From Herbidospora galbida (lineage in GTDB: Bacteria; Actinomycetota; Actinomycetes; Streptosporangiales; Streptosporangiaceae), in contig NZ_SZQA01000001.1 of the NCBI RefSeq assembly GCF_005233835.1, positions 248,001 to 312,000 of the forward strand: a stretch of DNA of 64,000 bases, written 5' to 3'. The notes beneath the pieces were generated by a model, which ran no database searches, was not told where the DNA came from, and was given only the letters and a program-made list of their open reading frames with translations. Made by a program: the position numbers and the translations under genes. This document shows positions 9,151-17,637 of this stretch, piece by piece. The stretch's first letter is position 1; every line of letters begins with the position of its first letter.

Positions 9151-9726
9151 CTAGGGCAGGTTCAGTTCCGTGCAGGCGATCGACGCCTTGCCGGGCACCG
9201 ACCGGAGGAGGCGGTTGGTGAAGGAGAACTCGACCGAGTTCGGTTTGGTGTCCTGGTCGGCCTCCCAGCTCACGTCCGTGTCCTGTTCGTCGGGCCAGGC
9301 CGAGATCGCTTCCACGAACGGGTAGTCCTGCGGGCACTGGATGGTGAGCTCGGCCCTGCCGGGGAGGATCACCATCGAGGGCGGGATCCAGAGGGTCCGG
9401 GTGATGTTCCTCGGCGGCTCCACGCAGTAGTAGCTCGCGAAGATCGCCCCGGCATCGGCGCCGATGTTGGCGGCCGCGACCTTGAAGGCGTTCTCGTCCG
9501 GAGAGATGACCGGCTGCCCGTACCAGACGTTCGGGGTGCTCCGCAGGGTCAGGTCCCGGACCAGATGCCGGGCGGGGCAGCCGAAATCGAAATACCTGCC
9601 CTGCTCGTACGGCGGCACATAACGGGATTCGTGCTTCTCGACATAAGCGTGGGCGGGGGGCGCGGTGACGGCCAGAATCGTGGCGGCCATGACGGCGCCC
9701 AGGGAAAAGGCTCTTCCGGTGGCCAT
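9151..9726 (-). CDS. Secreted four-cysteine protein, paralogue 3, first gene of the isomerase operon
   Basis: I chose the ATG at 9726 (GAAAGG ribosome site a few bases upstream) over an in-frame start at 9771. The protein then begins with MATGRAFSLGAVMAATILAV, a signal peptide cleaved after PAHA near residue 27, leaving 191 aa in total. Four Cys occur in FGCPARH, YYCVEPP, IQCPQDYPFV and IACTELN, matching the two other secreted proteins. It is followed after 9 bp by the IPP isomerase and then paralogue 2. The only promoter region of this three-gene operon lies before it and holds an operator-like box at 9796-9810. Function unknown. Confidence 0.85.
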   Translation of the reverse strand: MATGRAFSLGAVMAATILAVTAPPAHAYVEKHESRYVPPYEQGRYFDFGCPARHLVRDLTLRSTPNVWYGQPVISPDENAFKVAAANIGADAGAIFASYYCVEPPRNITRTLWIPPSMVILPGRAELTIQCPQDYPFVEAISAWPDEQDTDVSWEADQDTKPNSVEFSFTNRLLRSVPGKASIACTELNLP

Positions 9727-9795
9727 TTCGGCCTTTCGACAGGTGGCGTTTTCTCGGACACCGACGACCATAGGAACGACCGGCCGGAGATTGAT

Positions 9796-9810
9796 GAGTA
9801 AGCGCTACCT
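9796..9810. promoter_or_regulatory. Cluster operator copy 2 (GAGTA-AGCGC-TACCT)
   Basis: The left arm is perfect and the right arm has two mismatches to TACTC. It lies 70 bp upstream of the 9726 start codon and overlaps the last codons of the LAL regulator gene. It probably controls the secreted protein/isomerase operon. Confidence 0.45.
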
Positions 9811-12444
9811 ATCCACGCCCAAGGCCGCCGCGAGTTCCCGCCGGGCCGTCACGCCGAGTTTCTGGTAGACGTGCTGGAGGTGGTTGTCGACCGTACGGAC
9901 CGACAGGCCGAGCAGGTCGGCGATCTCCCTACTGGCCTTGCGGACGGCCAGCAGGGCGATCTCGGCCTCGCGCACGGTGAGGACGGCGGTGGCGTGGCCC
10001 GTGATCAGCAGCGGAGTGCGGGCGCCCTGGCAGCGAGACGCGGCGGCGGCGGACCGCTGGGTGGCGGCCTCGGCGTGGCGCGCGTGGCCGGTGCGGCGGA
10101 AGATCACGGCCGCCATGGTGGCCGCTTCGGCGGCGAGCAGGTCGGCACCCACAGCTTCGAGGTCGTCGGCGCAGGCCAGCAATGCTTCAGGGTCGTCGGC
10201 CGCCAGGGCGGCGGACAAGGCGGCACGGGCCGGGGCCCATCGTCCATCGCACCGCCCGGCCAGCTCGGCGAGCCGGGATGCCACCTCCCTGGCCCCGCCC
10301 AGCCGCGCCACGTCGGTCAGCAGGAGCGCCTCCGAGGTGAGGTGACCGCTGGCGGACGCGATGCGGGCGGCGGCGGTGAGGACGGCGCGAGCCTCCTCGA
10401 CGCGGCCCCGGGCGGCCAGCAGCCATGCCCCGCCCAGGCGTTCCTCACCTGCCCGGTAGCCCATGGGCCGGTAGGTGCGGGCCTCCCGCTCCGTGCTCTC
10501 GGCCCTGGTTTGATCCCCCAGAACAGCGGCGCACGCGGTCAGACCCGACAGGGCCAGAGCCGACGCCCGGTGGTTGCGGTGGGCGCGGGCCTGACCAGCC
10601 GACTCGGCGAACCAGCGGCGGGCGCTGCGTACGCGGCCGGCCAGCCATTCGGCGCGAGCCTGGTGGTAGGAGAGCCAGATCAGGCTTACCGGGTCGGGCC
10701 GCCGTTCCAGCAGGGTCCAGGCACGGTGGCTGACTTCCCTGGCCTCGGCAAGGCGGCCGGCCTCGGTGAGCGCCAGCACCAAAGAGATGAGCTGACCGGC
10801 GGGAGGCAGGAGCAGCGACTGGTCATCGAGCTCTTCGTGCACGGTATAGGCGTGCTCGGCCTGGCCGATCGCCTCATCGGTGTGGCCGAGGGCGGCCAGC
10901 GCGGCGGGGCGCATCATCGCGCCCATCAACCAGATGCTGACGTTCGCCGCCGCGCGGGGGTCGGGCCCGGCCTGCTGGAGCAGGTCCAGGCCGCGCCGGG
11001 GACTTCCCGCGACGGTGCGCATCCAGCCTTCGTTGACGTCCAGCATGCGGCGTTCGGCGGGAGCGGTCACTTCGGCGCGGGCCGCCTCGTTGACGGTGAA
11101 GGCGTCGTCGGTACGGCCGTCGGCCCAAAACAGGCTCATGCTGCGGGCGAAAGCGACCTCCAGCTTCTCCCGGTCCCCATCGGCGGCCGAAGCCGCCCTG
11201 GTCAGAGTCTGTTCCGCGCCCTGAGGGTCGCCGAGTTCGAACAACGACTCGCCGAGCAGCAGCAGGCTTCGCGCGGTGTGGGCGGGGGCGGGCACGGCCC
11301 GCAGCAGGGCGGTGACCTGTTCGTAGTCCCTGGCGTGGCGGGCGAGGGCGGCCGCCCGGATCAACAACGCGGCGTCGGCGGTTCCGGTGGCGGCCAGCCG
11401 CCAGGTGGCGATGTGCAGGGCGTCGTCCCGGCGGCGGGCTCCGTATCCCTCCACCCGCTCGGCCTGAGCCACGAGCAGGGCCCGTCGGCCGAGAACCGGC
11501 ATGGCGGCGCGCAGCACCTCGCCGTACAGGGGATGGGCGAGGGCGGCGATCATACGGTGCCCGTCAGGCAGGATGCGGACCAGGCCGAGCTCGCGCAGTT
11601 CGCTGAGCGCGCGGGGGGACGCGCAGGCCTCGGCGTCGGCGAGGGACAGCGGCTCACACAACGCCAGCAGTTCCAGCGCCGGGCGGTCCCCGAGATCGGC
11701 GGCGGCCAGGCGCGCGCCGATGAGTTCGGTCAGCCGGGAACCGCCGGGCACCCAGGCGTCGGCCAGCCGCCAGACCTCGCCGTCCCCGGCGAGGTCCCCG
11801 GACTCCAGCGCACTGTGGACCAGTTCCCGCAGGTAAAGGACATTCCCGCCGCAGGCGGCGTAAAGCCTGTTGAGGGTACGCCGGTCGGCCGGGGCGCCCA
11901 GCGCGGCACGAAGGATCTCCTCGACCTGCCCGGGGGCGAACTCGGCCAGCCGGACATGGCTCATCCCACCCGCCTCCACCAGGGACCGGACCTCCTCACC
12001 CGCCTCCTCGCCGTTCCGCAGGGTGCCGATCAGGCGTACGACGCCCGCCGCCGCCAGCCGCGCCAGCAGCAGGGCCGAGGCCGCGTCCAGCAGGTGCAGG
12101 TCGTCGACCAGCAGGACCTGCGGGGGCAGACCGTCGCCCCCGAGCGAGGCCGCCACTTCGGCGATGCCCGCAGCGGGGTCCGACAGGTCGGCCCCGGAGG
12201 GTAGGAGGTGGGCGATCGCGCCCAGCGGAACCGCACCCGCCGCCGCGCTCGCCGTGGCTCGCGAGCCGCGGCACCCTCTGCGTACCGCCCTGGACAGGCA
12301 CTCTTCGGCGAGTCGTGATTTGCCCACCCCAGGGGGCCCGGAGATGACGACCCCGCCCGGCCGTTTGCCGAGCAGGACCCGGCTGATGCGGCCGAGCTCC
12401 TCGTCCCGGCCGACAAGGGGCCATCGCACCGGCCCCACGGCCAC
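9805..12444 (-). CDS. LAL-type LuxR family transcriptional regulator 1
   Basis: The 879-aa regulator has an N-terminal AAA/NTPase domain (LVGRDEEL entry, Walker A GPPGVGKSR near residue 40, Walker B VLLVDDLHLLDA near 110). A long helical TPR-like middle follows, then a C-terminal LuxR HTH (about 815-879) with LTVREAEIALLAV and SREIADLLGLSVRTVDNHL. LAL proteins activate antibiotic or sugar genes, gated by ATP and often by an inducer. The annotated GTG at 12444 is uncertain; the GTG at 12438 has a GGAGG seven bases upstream. It is divergent from the prenyltransferase, with two perfect GAGTA-N5-TACTC boxes in between. It resembles the second LAL regulator at 13831 throughout, so the pair arose by duplication. 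Confidence 0.92.
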   Translation of the reverse strand: MAVGPVRWPLVGRDEELGRISRVLLGKRPGGVVISGPPGVGKSRLAEECLSRAVRRGCRGSRATASAAAGAVPLGAIAHLLPSGADLSDPAAGIAEVAASLGGDGLPPQVLLVDDLHLLDAASALLLARLAAAGVVRLIGTLRNGEEAGEEVRSLVEAGGMSHVRLAEFAPGQVEEILRAALGAPADRRTLNRLYAACGGNVLYLRELVHSALESGDLAGDGEVWRLADAWVPGGSRLTELIGARLAAADLGDRPALELLALCEPLSLADAEACASPRALSELRELGLVRILPDGHRMIAALAHPLYGEVLRAAMPVLGRRALLVAQAERVEGYGARRRDDALHIATWRLAATGTADAALLIRAAALARHARDYEQVTALLRAVPAPAHTARSLLLLGESLFELGDPQGAEQTLTRAASAADGDREKLEVAFARSMSLFWADGRTDDAFTVNEAARAEVTAPAERRMLDVNEGWMRTVAGSPRRGLDLLQQAGPDPRAAANVSIWLMGAMMRPAALAALGHTDEAIGQAEHAYTVHEELDDQSLLLPPAGQLISLVLALTEAGRLAEAREVSHRAWTLLERRPDPVSLIWLSYHQARAEWLAGRVRSARRWFAESAGQARAHRNHRASALALSGLTACAAVLGDQTRAESTEREARTYRPMGYRAGEERLGGAWLLAARGRVEEARAVLTAAARIASASGHLTSEALLLTDVARLGGAREVASRLAELAGRCDGRWAPARAALSAALAADDPEALLACADDLEAVGADLLAAEAATMAAVIFRRTGHARHAEAATQRSAAAASRCQGARTPLLITGHATAVLTVREAEIALLAVRKASREIADLLGLSVRTVDNHLQHVYQKLGVTARRELAAALGVDR

Positions 12445-12531
12445 CTCCGTCCGCCCGGGCGGACGCGGCGTCGCGGCGCGACGACGTTACGCCCGGCTCC
12501 ATTTCATCCGCCACGCGCCGAGGTGGCGTAT

Positions 12532-12546
12532 GAGTAAACGTTACTC
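12532..12546. promoter_or_regulatory. Cluster operator copy 3 (perfect GAGTA-AACGT-TACTC)
   Basis: Perfect 5-bp arms, extended to TGAGTAA / TTACTCA (7 bp) around ACG. It lies 88 bp upstream of LAL regulator 1 and 126 bp upstream of the prenyltransferase start. Confidence 0.7.
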
Positions 12547-12578
12547 ATTTCCAATCGGCCCCGCCCAACGGCGTATCT

Positions 12579-12593
12579 GAGTACCGGTTACTC
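12579..12593. promoter_or_regulatory. Cluster operator copy 4 (perfect GAGTA-CCGGT-TACTC)
   Basis: Second perfect box in the divergent region, 47 bp from copy 3 and 79 bp before the prenyltransferase ATG. Two boxes suggest dual control of regulator and prenyltransferase. Confidence 0.7.
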
Positions 12594-12671
12594 GTGCCGG
12601 CGCACCGATGCGACGGCGTTAATTCCCAGAGGAACCGGGCGACTCCCCCGGGGGGACGAAGGGAATGCGGA

Positions 12672-13769
12672 ATGACGACTCGTCTGCACCGCGGCAGTGA
12701 TTCGACGGAGTTGACCCGGACCGGCGGCAGGACCTATGCCGGAATCGGCCGGTACATGTTGTCCGCGTTCGGGACCGCCCTCGGTTACAGCACGGCGGGA
12801 ATCGACCGGATGAGCCGAGATTTCTCCAGCATGCTGGCGGGCTGGGGCGAACTGCCCGTCGGGACCAGGCCGCGTTATCTCTCCGGCGTCGCCAACGACC
12901 ACATGCCGATCGAGTTCTCGCTGGCCTGGACGCCGGACACAGCCCATGTCCGCGCCCTCGTCGAGCCCCTGGGCGCGCACCCGACACCGAGGTCGGTGCA
13001 GGCGGAGGCGGCCCGGCTGGTGCGTGCGCTCGCCATCAGGCAAGGGGTGTCCATCGGCCGTTACCTGGCGATCGAGGACGTCTTCCTGGACCGGGAGCCG
13101 GTGTCGCCCTTCTCCTTGTGGCACTCCGTGGTGTGGGGGGATCGCACCACGCCCATGCACAAGGTGTACTTCAACCCGCGGGTGAAAGGCGACGGCGCGG
13201 CCCCGGAACTGGTCAGGCGGGCCATGACACGACTCGGCCGCAGGAAGTCGTGGCGGGTGCTGGAGACCGCCTTCGGCGGGTTCGCCGATCTCCGGGATCA
13301 CCCCGTGTTCTTCTCCCTCGACCTCGTCGGGTCACCCGACAGCAGGGTCAAGGTCTACTTCCGGCATGAGGGGATGACCGCCGCCCAGATCGACCGGGTG
13401 GGTCCGCTGATGTCGTACGGGGAACGAGGGTTGCTGGCGGAGGTCTGCGGCCGGGTGCTCGGGCACGCCGGGCCCTACCGAAAGGCCCCGATCACTTGCG
13501 TGACCTTCCGCGGTGAGGACGGGGTCGTGGACGAGGTGACCCTGCACCTGCCGCTGTCTCCCAATCTGCCCAACGACGCGGTCGCCGCCGACCGGGTGTC
13601 CGAGCTGATGCGGCACGCCGGAATCGATGACGCGGGGTACCGCGCGGCCCTGGCCGCGGGCATCACCCGGCCGCTCGAACGGTCCACCGCGCAGAGCTGG
13701 GCCGGATTCAAGAACGCCCATCAGCCCACGGTGACCGTCTACATCGGCCCGGAGGTGTACCGCCCATGA
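12672..13769 (+). CDS. DMATS-type (ABBA fold) aromatic prenyltransferase
   Basis: I chose the ATG at 12672 (GGGAATGCGG just upstream) over an upstream in-frame start at 12594, giving 365 aa, the usual size of bacterial indole prenyltransferases. ABBA strands carrying diphosphate-binding Lys/Tyr/Arg are seen as KVYFNPR near residue 164, KVYFRHE near 227 and TVYIGPE near 354. The opening GRYMLSAFGTALGYS and an EFSLAW strand also match this family. Enzymes of this fold attach dimethylallyl groups to tryptophan or other indoles without a DDxxD motif. The substrate cannot be read from sequence. Nearby IPP isomerase, methyltransferase and aminotransferase support a prenylated aromatic/indole product. 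Confidence 0.88.
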   Translation: MTTRLHRGSDSTELTRTGGRTYAGIGRYMLSAFGTALGYSTAGIDRMSRDFSSMLAGWGELPVGTRPRYLSGVANDHMPIEFSLAWTPDTAHVRALVEPLGAHPTPRSVQAEAARLVRALAIRQGVSIGRYLAIEDVFLDREPVSPFSLWHSVVWGDRTTPMHKVYFNPRVKGDGAAPELVRRAMTRLGRRKSWRVLETAFGGFADLRDHPVFFSLDLVGSPDSRVKVYFRHEGMTAAQIDRVGPLMSYGERGLLAEVCGRVLGHAGPYRKAPITCVTFRGEDGVVDEVTLHLPLSPNLPNDAVAADRVSELMRHAGIDDAGYRAALAAGITRPLERSTAQSWAGFKNAHQPTVTVYIGPEVYRP

Positions 13770-13830
13770 CCACCGTCGATGCGGGCTTTTCGCCGCTGCC
13801 AAGATGAAGTTCGACCCGGCGGGCCGACAT

Positions 13831-16521
13831 TCAGTCGTTCCGCAGCGCCTCGGCGAGCGCTGGACGGCCGGCCACACCGAGTTTCGCATACACCTGGTTG
13901 AGGTGGTTCTCGACGGTACGCACGGACAGGAAGAGCGCGCGGGCGATCTCCATGCTGGAGTGACCGGACACCGCCATGGTGGCGATCTCCACCTGCCGCG
14001 CGGTCAGCGGCGTGGCGCGCGGAGCCATGACCAGCAGCGGAGTGCGGCTCCCCTCGCATCGCGACAGGAGCCCGGCCGCCTGCTGGAGGGCGGCATTCGC
14101 CCGTCGTTCCTCACCCCGACGGCGCCACTCGCCCGCGGCGGCCGACGCGGCCTCGGCCGCCCACAGGTCGGCGCCCACGGCCTCCGCGCCGGCCGCGACC
14201 AGCACCAGGTCGTCGGGATCGCGCGAGGCCAGGGCTCGCGCGAATTGCACCCGCACCCAGATCAGCTTCCCGTCGCCCGCGTGGGCCAGCTCCTCCAGAC
14301 GGCGGACGACCTCCCGGGCCCCGCCGAGCCGGGCGACGTCGGTCAGCAACCACGCCTCCGCGTTGACGTGCCCGGCGGCCCGCGCCTGCCCGGCCGCCGT
14401 CAGCAGAAGTTCCCGGGCTTCGGCGAGGTTCCCCAGGGCGGCCAGGTGCCAGGCCGCGCCCAGGGCGTCCTCGCCGGTGATCAACCCGCTCCGGGGGTAG
14501 AGCCAGGCCTCTTCCAGGGCGCTCCGGGCGGCGTCGAGCTCGCCGAGCTGCGCCGCGGCGGCGGCGAGGCCGGTGTAGACCCGGTGCAGACTCTTCATGT
14601 GCCCGTGCGCCCTCGCGACCGCCGCCGCCTCGGAGAACCATCGCCGCGCCGAGGCCGGGCGCCCGGTCAGCAGGAACGTCCGGCCCAGGAAGGTGGCCAT
14701 CCAGACCGCGCCGCAGCGCCAGACCGCCTGGCGGCCCTGGTGGCACGTGCCGTCCTCCCGGGCGGCGCCCATCATCTCCTCGAAGCCGCGCGCGCCGGCC
14801 TCGACCGCCCGTGCCGTCTCTCCAGCCTCCGTCAGGGCGAGGACCAGGGCGATGAGCTGGTGGGCAGGCGGGGTCACCGGGGAGTGCTCGCTCACCTGGA
14901 GGTGGACGGCGTGGTACCGCTCCGCCGACGCGACGGCCTCCTGGGAGCGGCCGAGCTGGACCAGGGCCACGGGCAACGCCCAGGCGCCCATCAGCCAGGC
15001 GTTGGCGTTCATGGCGCGCAGATGCTCGGGGTCCCTCTCCAGCTCGGCGAGTAGCCCGGCCGCACGGCCGGGTTCACCGGAGACGGCGAGCACGGTGCCT
15101 TCGACGATCCTGAGCAGGCGCCTGCCGACCGGGCCCCGGATCCGCGCCTCTGCCTCCCGGACGACCTGAAGGGCCCTCTCCGGCTGGGCCGCGATCCACA
15201 ACAGGTTGATCACCCGCATGTAGGCGATCCTGAGCCGCTCCTCGTCGGTGGCGGCGTCGGTGTACGCCTCGGAGAGGATCTCCTCGCCCTCCTTCCAGTG
15301 ACCGGCCTCGAGCAGGCCCTCGGCCCGCAGCACCTTGATCGGGAGGGTGCGCTCGGCCGGGGGCAGAGCGTCGGTGAGCTGAACGATCTGCCGGTAGTCG
15401 TTGGCGTGCCGCGCCAGCACGACGGCCCGCCTGAGCAGGTCGGAATCGGCCGTTCCCGTGGCGTCCAGCCGCCAGCCCGCCACCCGGAGCTCGTCCTCGC
15501 GGCGCCGGGCGCCGAAGGCCTCCACGCGTCCGGCCTGGGCCAGCGTCAGTGTCGTCCGCCGCTCGGCGGGGATCTCGCCGCGCAGCACCTCGCCGTACAA
15601 CGGGTGGGCCAGGGCGAGGAAGAGGCGCCGGCCGTCGGTGCCGGTCCTGACGATGCCGGAACGTTCGAGTCCGGTCAGGGTTTCCAGCGACGCGACCGCC
15701 TGGACGTCGGCCGGCGAAACGGGTTCGCACAGGGCCAGCATCTCCAGGGCGGCGCGGGCGTCGTCGCCGGTGCCGGCCAGGCGGGCGCGCACCAGCTCGG
15801 CGAGCTGCGGCGTGGCCGCCGGCGCGGCCTGGGGGATGTCCCACAGCTGCCCGTCGTGGGTGAGCGTGCCGGAGGCCAGCCCGCTGTGGAGCAGCTCGCG
15901 CAGGTAGAGTGCGTTGCCGCCCGAATGGCGGTGCATACTGCGGACGGCGCGTTCGGACACCGGGCCGCCCAAGGCGGCCCGCATGAACCGCGCGACGCCC
16001 TCATGGTCGAACTCGGCGAGGTCCACTCGTCGTACGGCATCGCCGCCGCACAACGTGGCGACGGCATGGCCGACCGGCTCACCGGAGCGGATCGTCACCA
16101 CGAGCTTCACCGCCCCCGCGTCCAGCAGTTGCCGGAGCAGGACGGCGGAGGCGGCGTCCAGCCAGTGCAGGTCGTCCACCATCAGCACCCACCGGCCCCC
16201 GGCCGGCCGGGCCAGCGTCTCGACGACACGAGTGAAGTCACGGACGGGGTCGAAGCCGACGTCCGCCGGGAGCAGATGGGCCAGCGCCCCGAGCGGAACG
16301 GCGTTCATGGACGGGCCGGCGGTGGCCCGGCCGCAAGCGAAACCGGCCTGCCCGGCGATCGCGAGGCACTCCTCGGCCAGGCGTGACTTGCCCACCCCCG
16401 CCGGGCCGTGGAGGGCGAACGCGTGAAGGTCGTCGTCACGCAGGACGGCGGCGAACTGGCTCAGCTCGCGTTCACGTCCGACGACGGGATAGTCGGTTGA
16501 GGTCTCTTCAGCCGGCGCCAT
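13831..16521 (-). CDS. LAL-type LuxR family transcriptional regulator 2
   Basis: About 896 aa from the ATG at 16521 (GAGAG spaced 7 bases); a GTG at 16533 is an alternative. Architecture copies LAL regulator 1: VVGRERELSQF entry, Walker A GPAGVGKSR, Walker B WVLMVDDLHWLDA near residue 115, long helical middle, and C-terminal LuxR HTH with LTARQVEIATMAV and SMEIARALFLSVRTVENHL. It converges on the prenyltransferase gene (61-bp gap) and is divergent from the methyltransferase, with one perfect operator box between. Two paralogous LAL proteins flanking a single prenyltransferase suggest that they act together or respond to different signals. Confidence 0.92.
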   Translation of the reverse strand: MAPAEETSTDYPVVGRERELSQFAAVLRDDDLHAFALHGPAGVGKSRLAEECLAIAGQAGFACGRATAGPSMNAVPLGALAHLLPADVGFDPVRDFTRVVETLARPAGGRWVLMVDDLHWLDAASAVLLRQLLDAGAVKLVVTIRSGEPVGHAVATLCGGDAVRRVDLAEFDHEGVARFMRAALGGPVSERAVRSMHRHSGGNALYLRELLHSGLASGTLTHDGQLWDIPQAAPAATPQLAELVRARLAGTGDDARAALEMLALCEPVSPADVQAVASLETLTGLERSGIVRTGTDGRRLFLALAHPLYGEVLRGEIPAERRTTLTLAQAGRVEAFGARRREDELRVAGWRLDATGTADSDLLRRAVVLARHANDYRQIVQLTDALPPAERTLPIKVLRAEGLLEAGHWKEGEEILSEAYTDAATDEERLRIAYMRVINLLWIAAQPERALQVVREAEARIRGPVGRRLLRIVEGTVLAVSGEPGRAAGLLAELERDPEHLRAMNANAWLMGAWALPVALVQLGRSQEAVASAERYHAVHLQVSEHSPVTPPAHQLIALVLALTEAGETARAVEAGARGFEEMMGAAREDGTCHQGRQAVWRCGAVWMATFLGRTFLLTGRPASARRWFSEAAAVARAHGHMKSLHRVYTGLAAAAAQLGELDAARSALEEAWLYPRSGLITGEDALGAAWHLAALGNLAEARELLLTAAGQARAAGHVNAEAWLLTDVARLGGAREVVRRLEELAHAGDGKLIWVRVQFARALASRDPDDLVLVAAGAEAVGADLWAAEAASAAAGEWRRRGEERRANAALQQAAGLLSRCEGSRTPLLVMAPRATPLTARQVEIATMAVSGHSSMEIARALFLSVRTVENHLNQVYAKLGVAGRPALAEALRND

Positions 16522-16629
16522 GGTGACTCTCACGTCGAGGAGATCTCCAACGAGAGTAACCGGCCGCCGGAGGGGCGCAAGGCGTCCGCGCCATCACATC
16601 CGGCCCGCCGCGAAGGTGATCCTCCGGTC

Positions 16630-16644
16630 GAGTACCGACTACTC
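16630..16644. promoter_or_regulatory. Cluster operator copy 5 (perfect GAGTA-CCGAC-TACTC)
   Basis: Perfect 5-bp arms, 58 bp before the methyltransferase ATG and about 110 bp before LAL regulator 2. A lone half-site GAGTA lies at 16554-16558. Confidence 0.7.
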
Positions 16645-16701
16645 AGGCCCCGCGTTCCGGCCGCCGTGAGACTCGGCGCAAAAGTTCGGATCGGAGGCAC
16701 C

Positions 16702-17451
16702 ATGACCCTGCACGTCGACCAGTACGACGAAGTGGCGGAGTCCTACCAGCAGGCCGACCTCACGGCCTTCCGCACGCTCGTCGAGGCCCACTCCCTGCTT
16801 GACACGCTCGGCCCGGCCGACGGCCTGCGGGTCCTGGACGTCGCCTGCGGTGAGGGCTTCTACACCCGCCGGTTCGCCGACCTGGGGGCCGGCCAGGTGG
16901 TCGGGGTGGACTCCTCGGCCGAGATGGTCCGGTTGGGCCGATCGGCGGAGGAGGAGCAACCGCGCGGCATCGTCTACCACGTCCACGACGCGGCGCGGAT
17001 GCCCGTGCTCGGCGAGTTCGACGTGGTCGCCGCCACCTACCTCCTGCACTACGCGGTGGACTTGGACCACATGCGGGCCATGTGCGACGCGATGGCGGCC
17101 AACCTGCGCCCCGGAGGCCGCCTGCTCACGCTGATCCCCAACCCGGCGATGGACCCGGCCGGGCCGGGCTCGGGCAAGTACGGCTTCACCCTCGACTGGC
17201 CGCTCCACCCTGTGGACGGCGATCCTGCCACGCTGAACGTCGCCGTCGGCGGCTCGACCGTGTCGGTCTCCCTCCGGTACTGGTCGGAGCGGACCTACCG
17301 CGAGGTGATCACGGGTGCCGGCTACACCGACGTCCGCTGGCACCCGTTGAGGGTCTCCCCGGACGCCCCCCGCGCGTTCTTCGACGACTACCTCGCCAAC
17401 CCGCACGCGGTGCTGGTCGAGGCCGTCGCGCCGCGCGGCGGATCGTACTGA
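16702..17451 (+). CDS. Class I SAM-dependent methyltransferase
   Basis: Start at the ATG at 16702, preceded by CGGAGG; 249 aa. Rossmann-fold motif I is VLDVACGEGFYTRRF near residue 44, followed by the acidic ribose contact VVGVDSSAEM near 66, DVVAATYLLHY near 105 (motif II region) and LRPGGRLL near 136. It transfers a methyl group to a small molecule in the cytosol; whether O, N or C is unknown. It lies behind a perfect cluster operator and directly ahead of a small ORF and the aminotransferase, so it is probably a tailoring enzyme of the prenylated product. Confidence 0.88.
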   Translation: MTLHVDQYDEVAESYQQADLTAFRTLVEAHSLLDTLGPADGLRVLDVACGEGFYTRRFADLGAGQVVGVDSSAEMVRLGRSAEEEQPRGIVYHVHDAARMPVLGEFDVVAATYLLHYAVDLDHMRAMCDAMAANLRPGGRLLTLIPNPAMDPAGPGSGKYGFTLDWPLHPVDGDPATLNVAVGGSTVSVSLRYWSERTYREVITGAGYTDVRWHPLRVSPDAPRAFFDDYLANPHAVLVEAVAPRGGSY

Positions 17452-17460
17452 CCACTACGG

Positions 17461-17637
17461 ATGAACGTCCTGGAGGCAGAAAGGGCCTTCGGGTTCGGTG
17501 TGGATCGCGACATCTGCACCGTGACCCGAACTCTGCTCGGATCGATCAGACTCGAGTGGTGGAACAAGTCTGGTAGATGGGTCAATGTACCCCATTGCCT
17601 TCCGGCAATAGACGCAAGGAGGACCGTGCGCCCGTGA
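17461..17637 (+). CDS. Small ORF (58 aa) between methyltransferase and aminotransferase, candidate
   Basis: An ATG 9 bases after the methyltransferase stop opens 58 codons. The TGA stop overlaps the aminotransferase GTG start as GTGA (17634-17637), the usual sign of translational coupling. The peptide is Arg/Trp rich (LEWWNKSGRW, VNVPHC), has two Cys, and has no signal peptide or known domain. No clear ribosome site precedes it, so it would depend on re-initiation. Third-position G/C is good in the first half and weaker in the second. It could be a leader/coupling ORF, a short functional peptide or chance. Confidence 0.3.
   Translation: MNVLEAERAFGFGVDRDICTVTRTLLGSIRLEWWNKSGRWVNVPHCLPAIDARRTVRP
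17594..17609. promoter_or_regulatory. Short inverted repeat before the aminotransferase ribosome site
   Basis: ATTGCC-TTCC-GGCAAT, perfect 6-bp arms, ends 7 bases before the AAGGAGG at 17616-17622. It could be a small RNA hairpin that sets access to the ribosome site, or an operator. Confidence 0.35.

Noticed and set aside
8089-9801. 570-codon open frame on the plus strand
   Set aside because: It is antisense to the IPP isomerase and secreted protein genes; its Gly/Arg/Val-rich translation is the usual shadow of high-GC3 genes and has no domain.
9871-12204. 777-codon open frame on the plus strand
   Set aside because: Antisense shadow of LAL regulator 1, whose NTPase and LuxR HTH motifs are clear on the minus strand.
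16554-16558. GAGTA as a sixth cluster operator
   Set aside because: The expected TACTC arm is absent five bases downstream; only a half-site.
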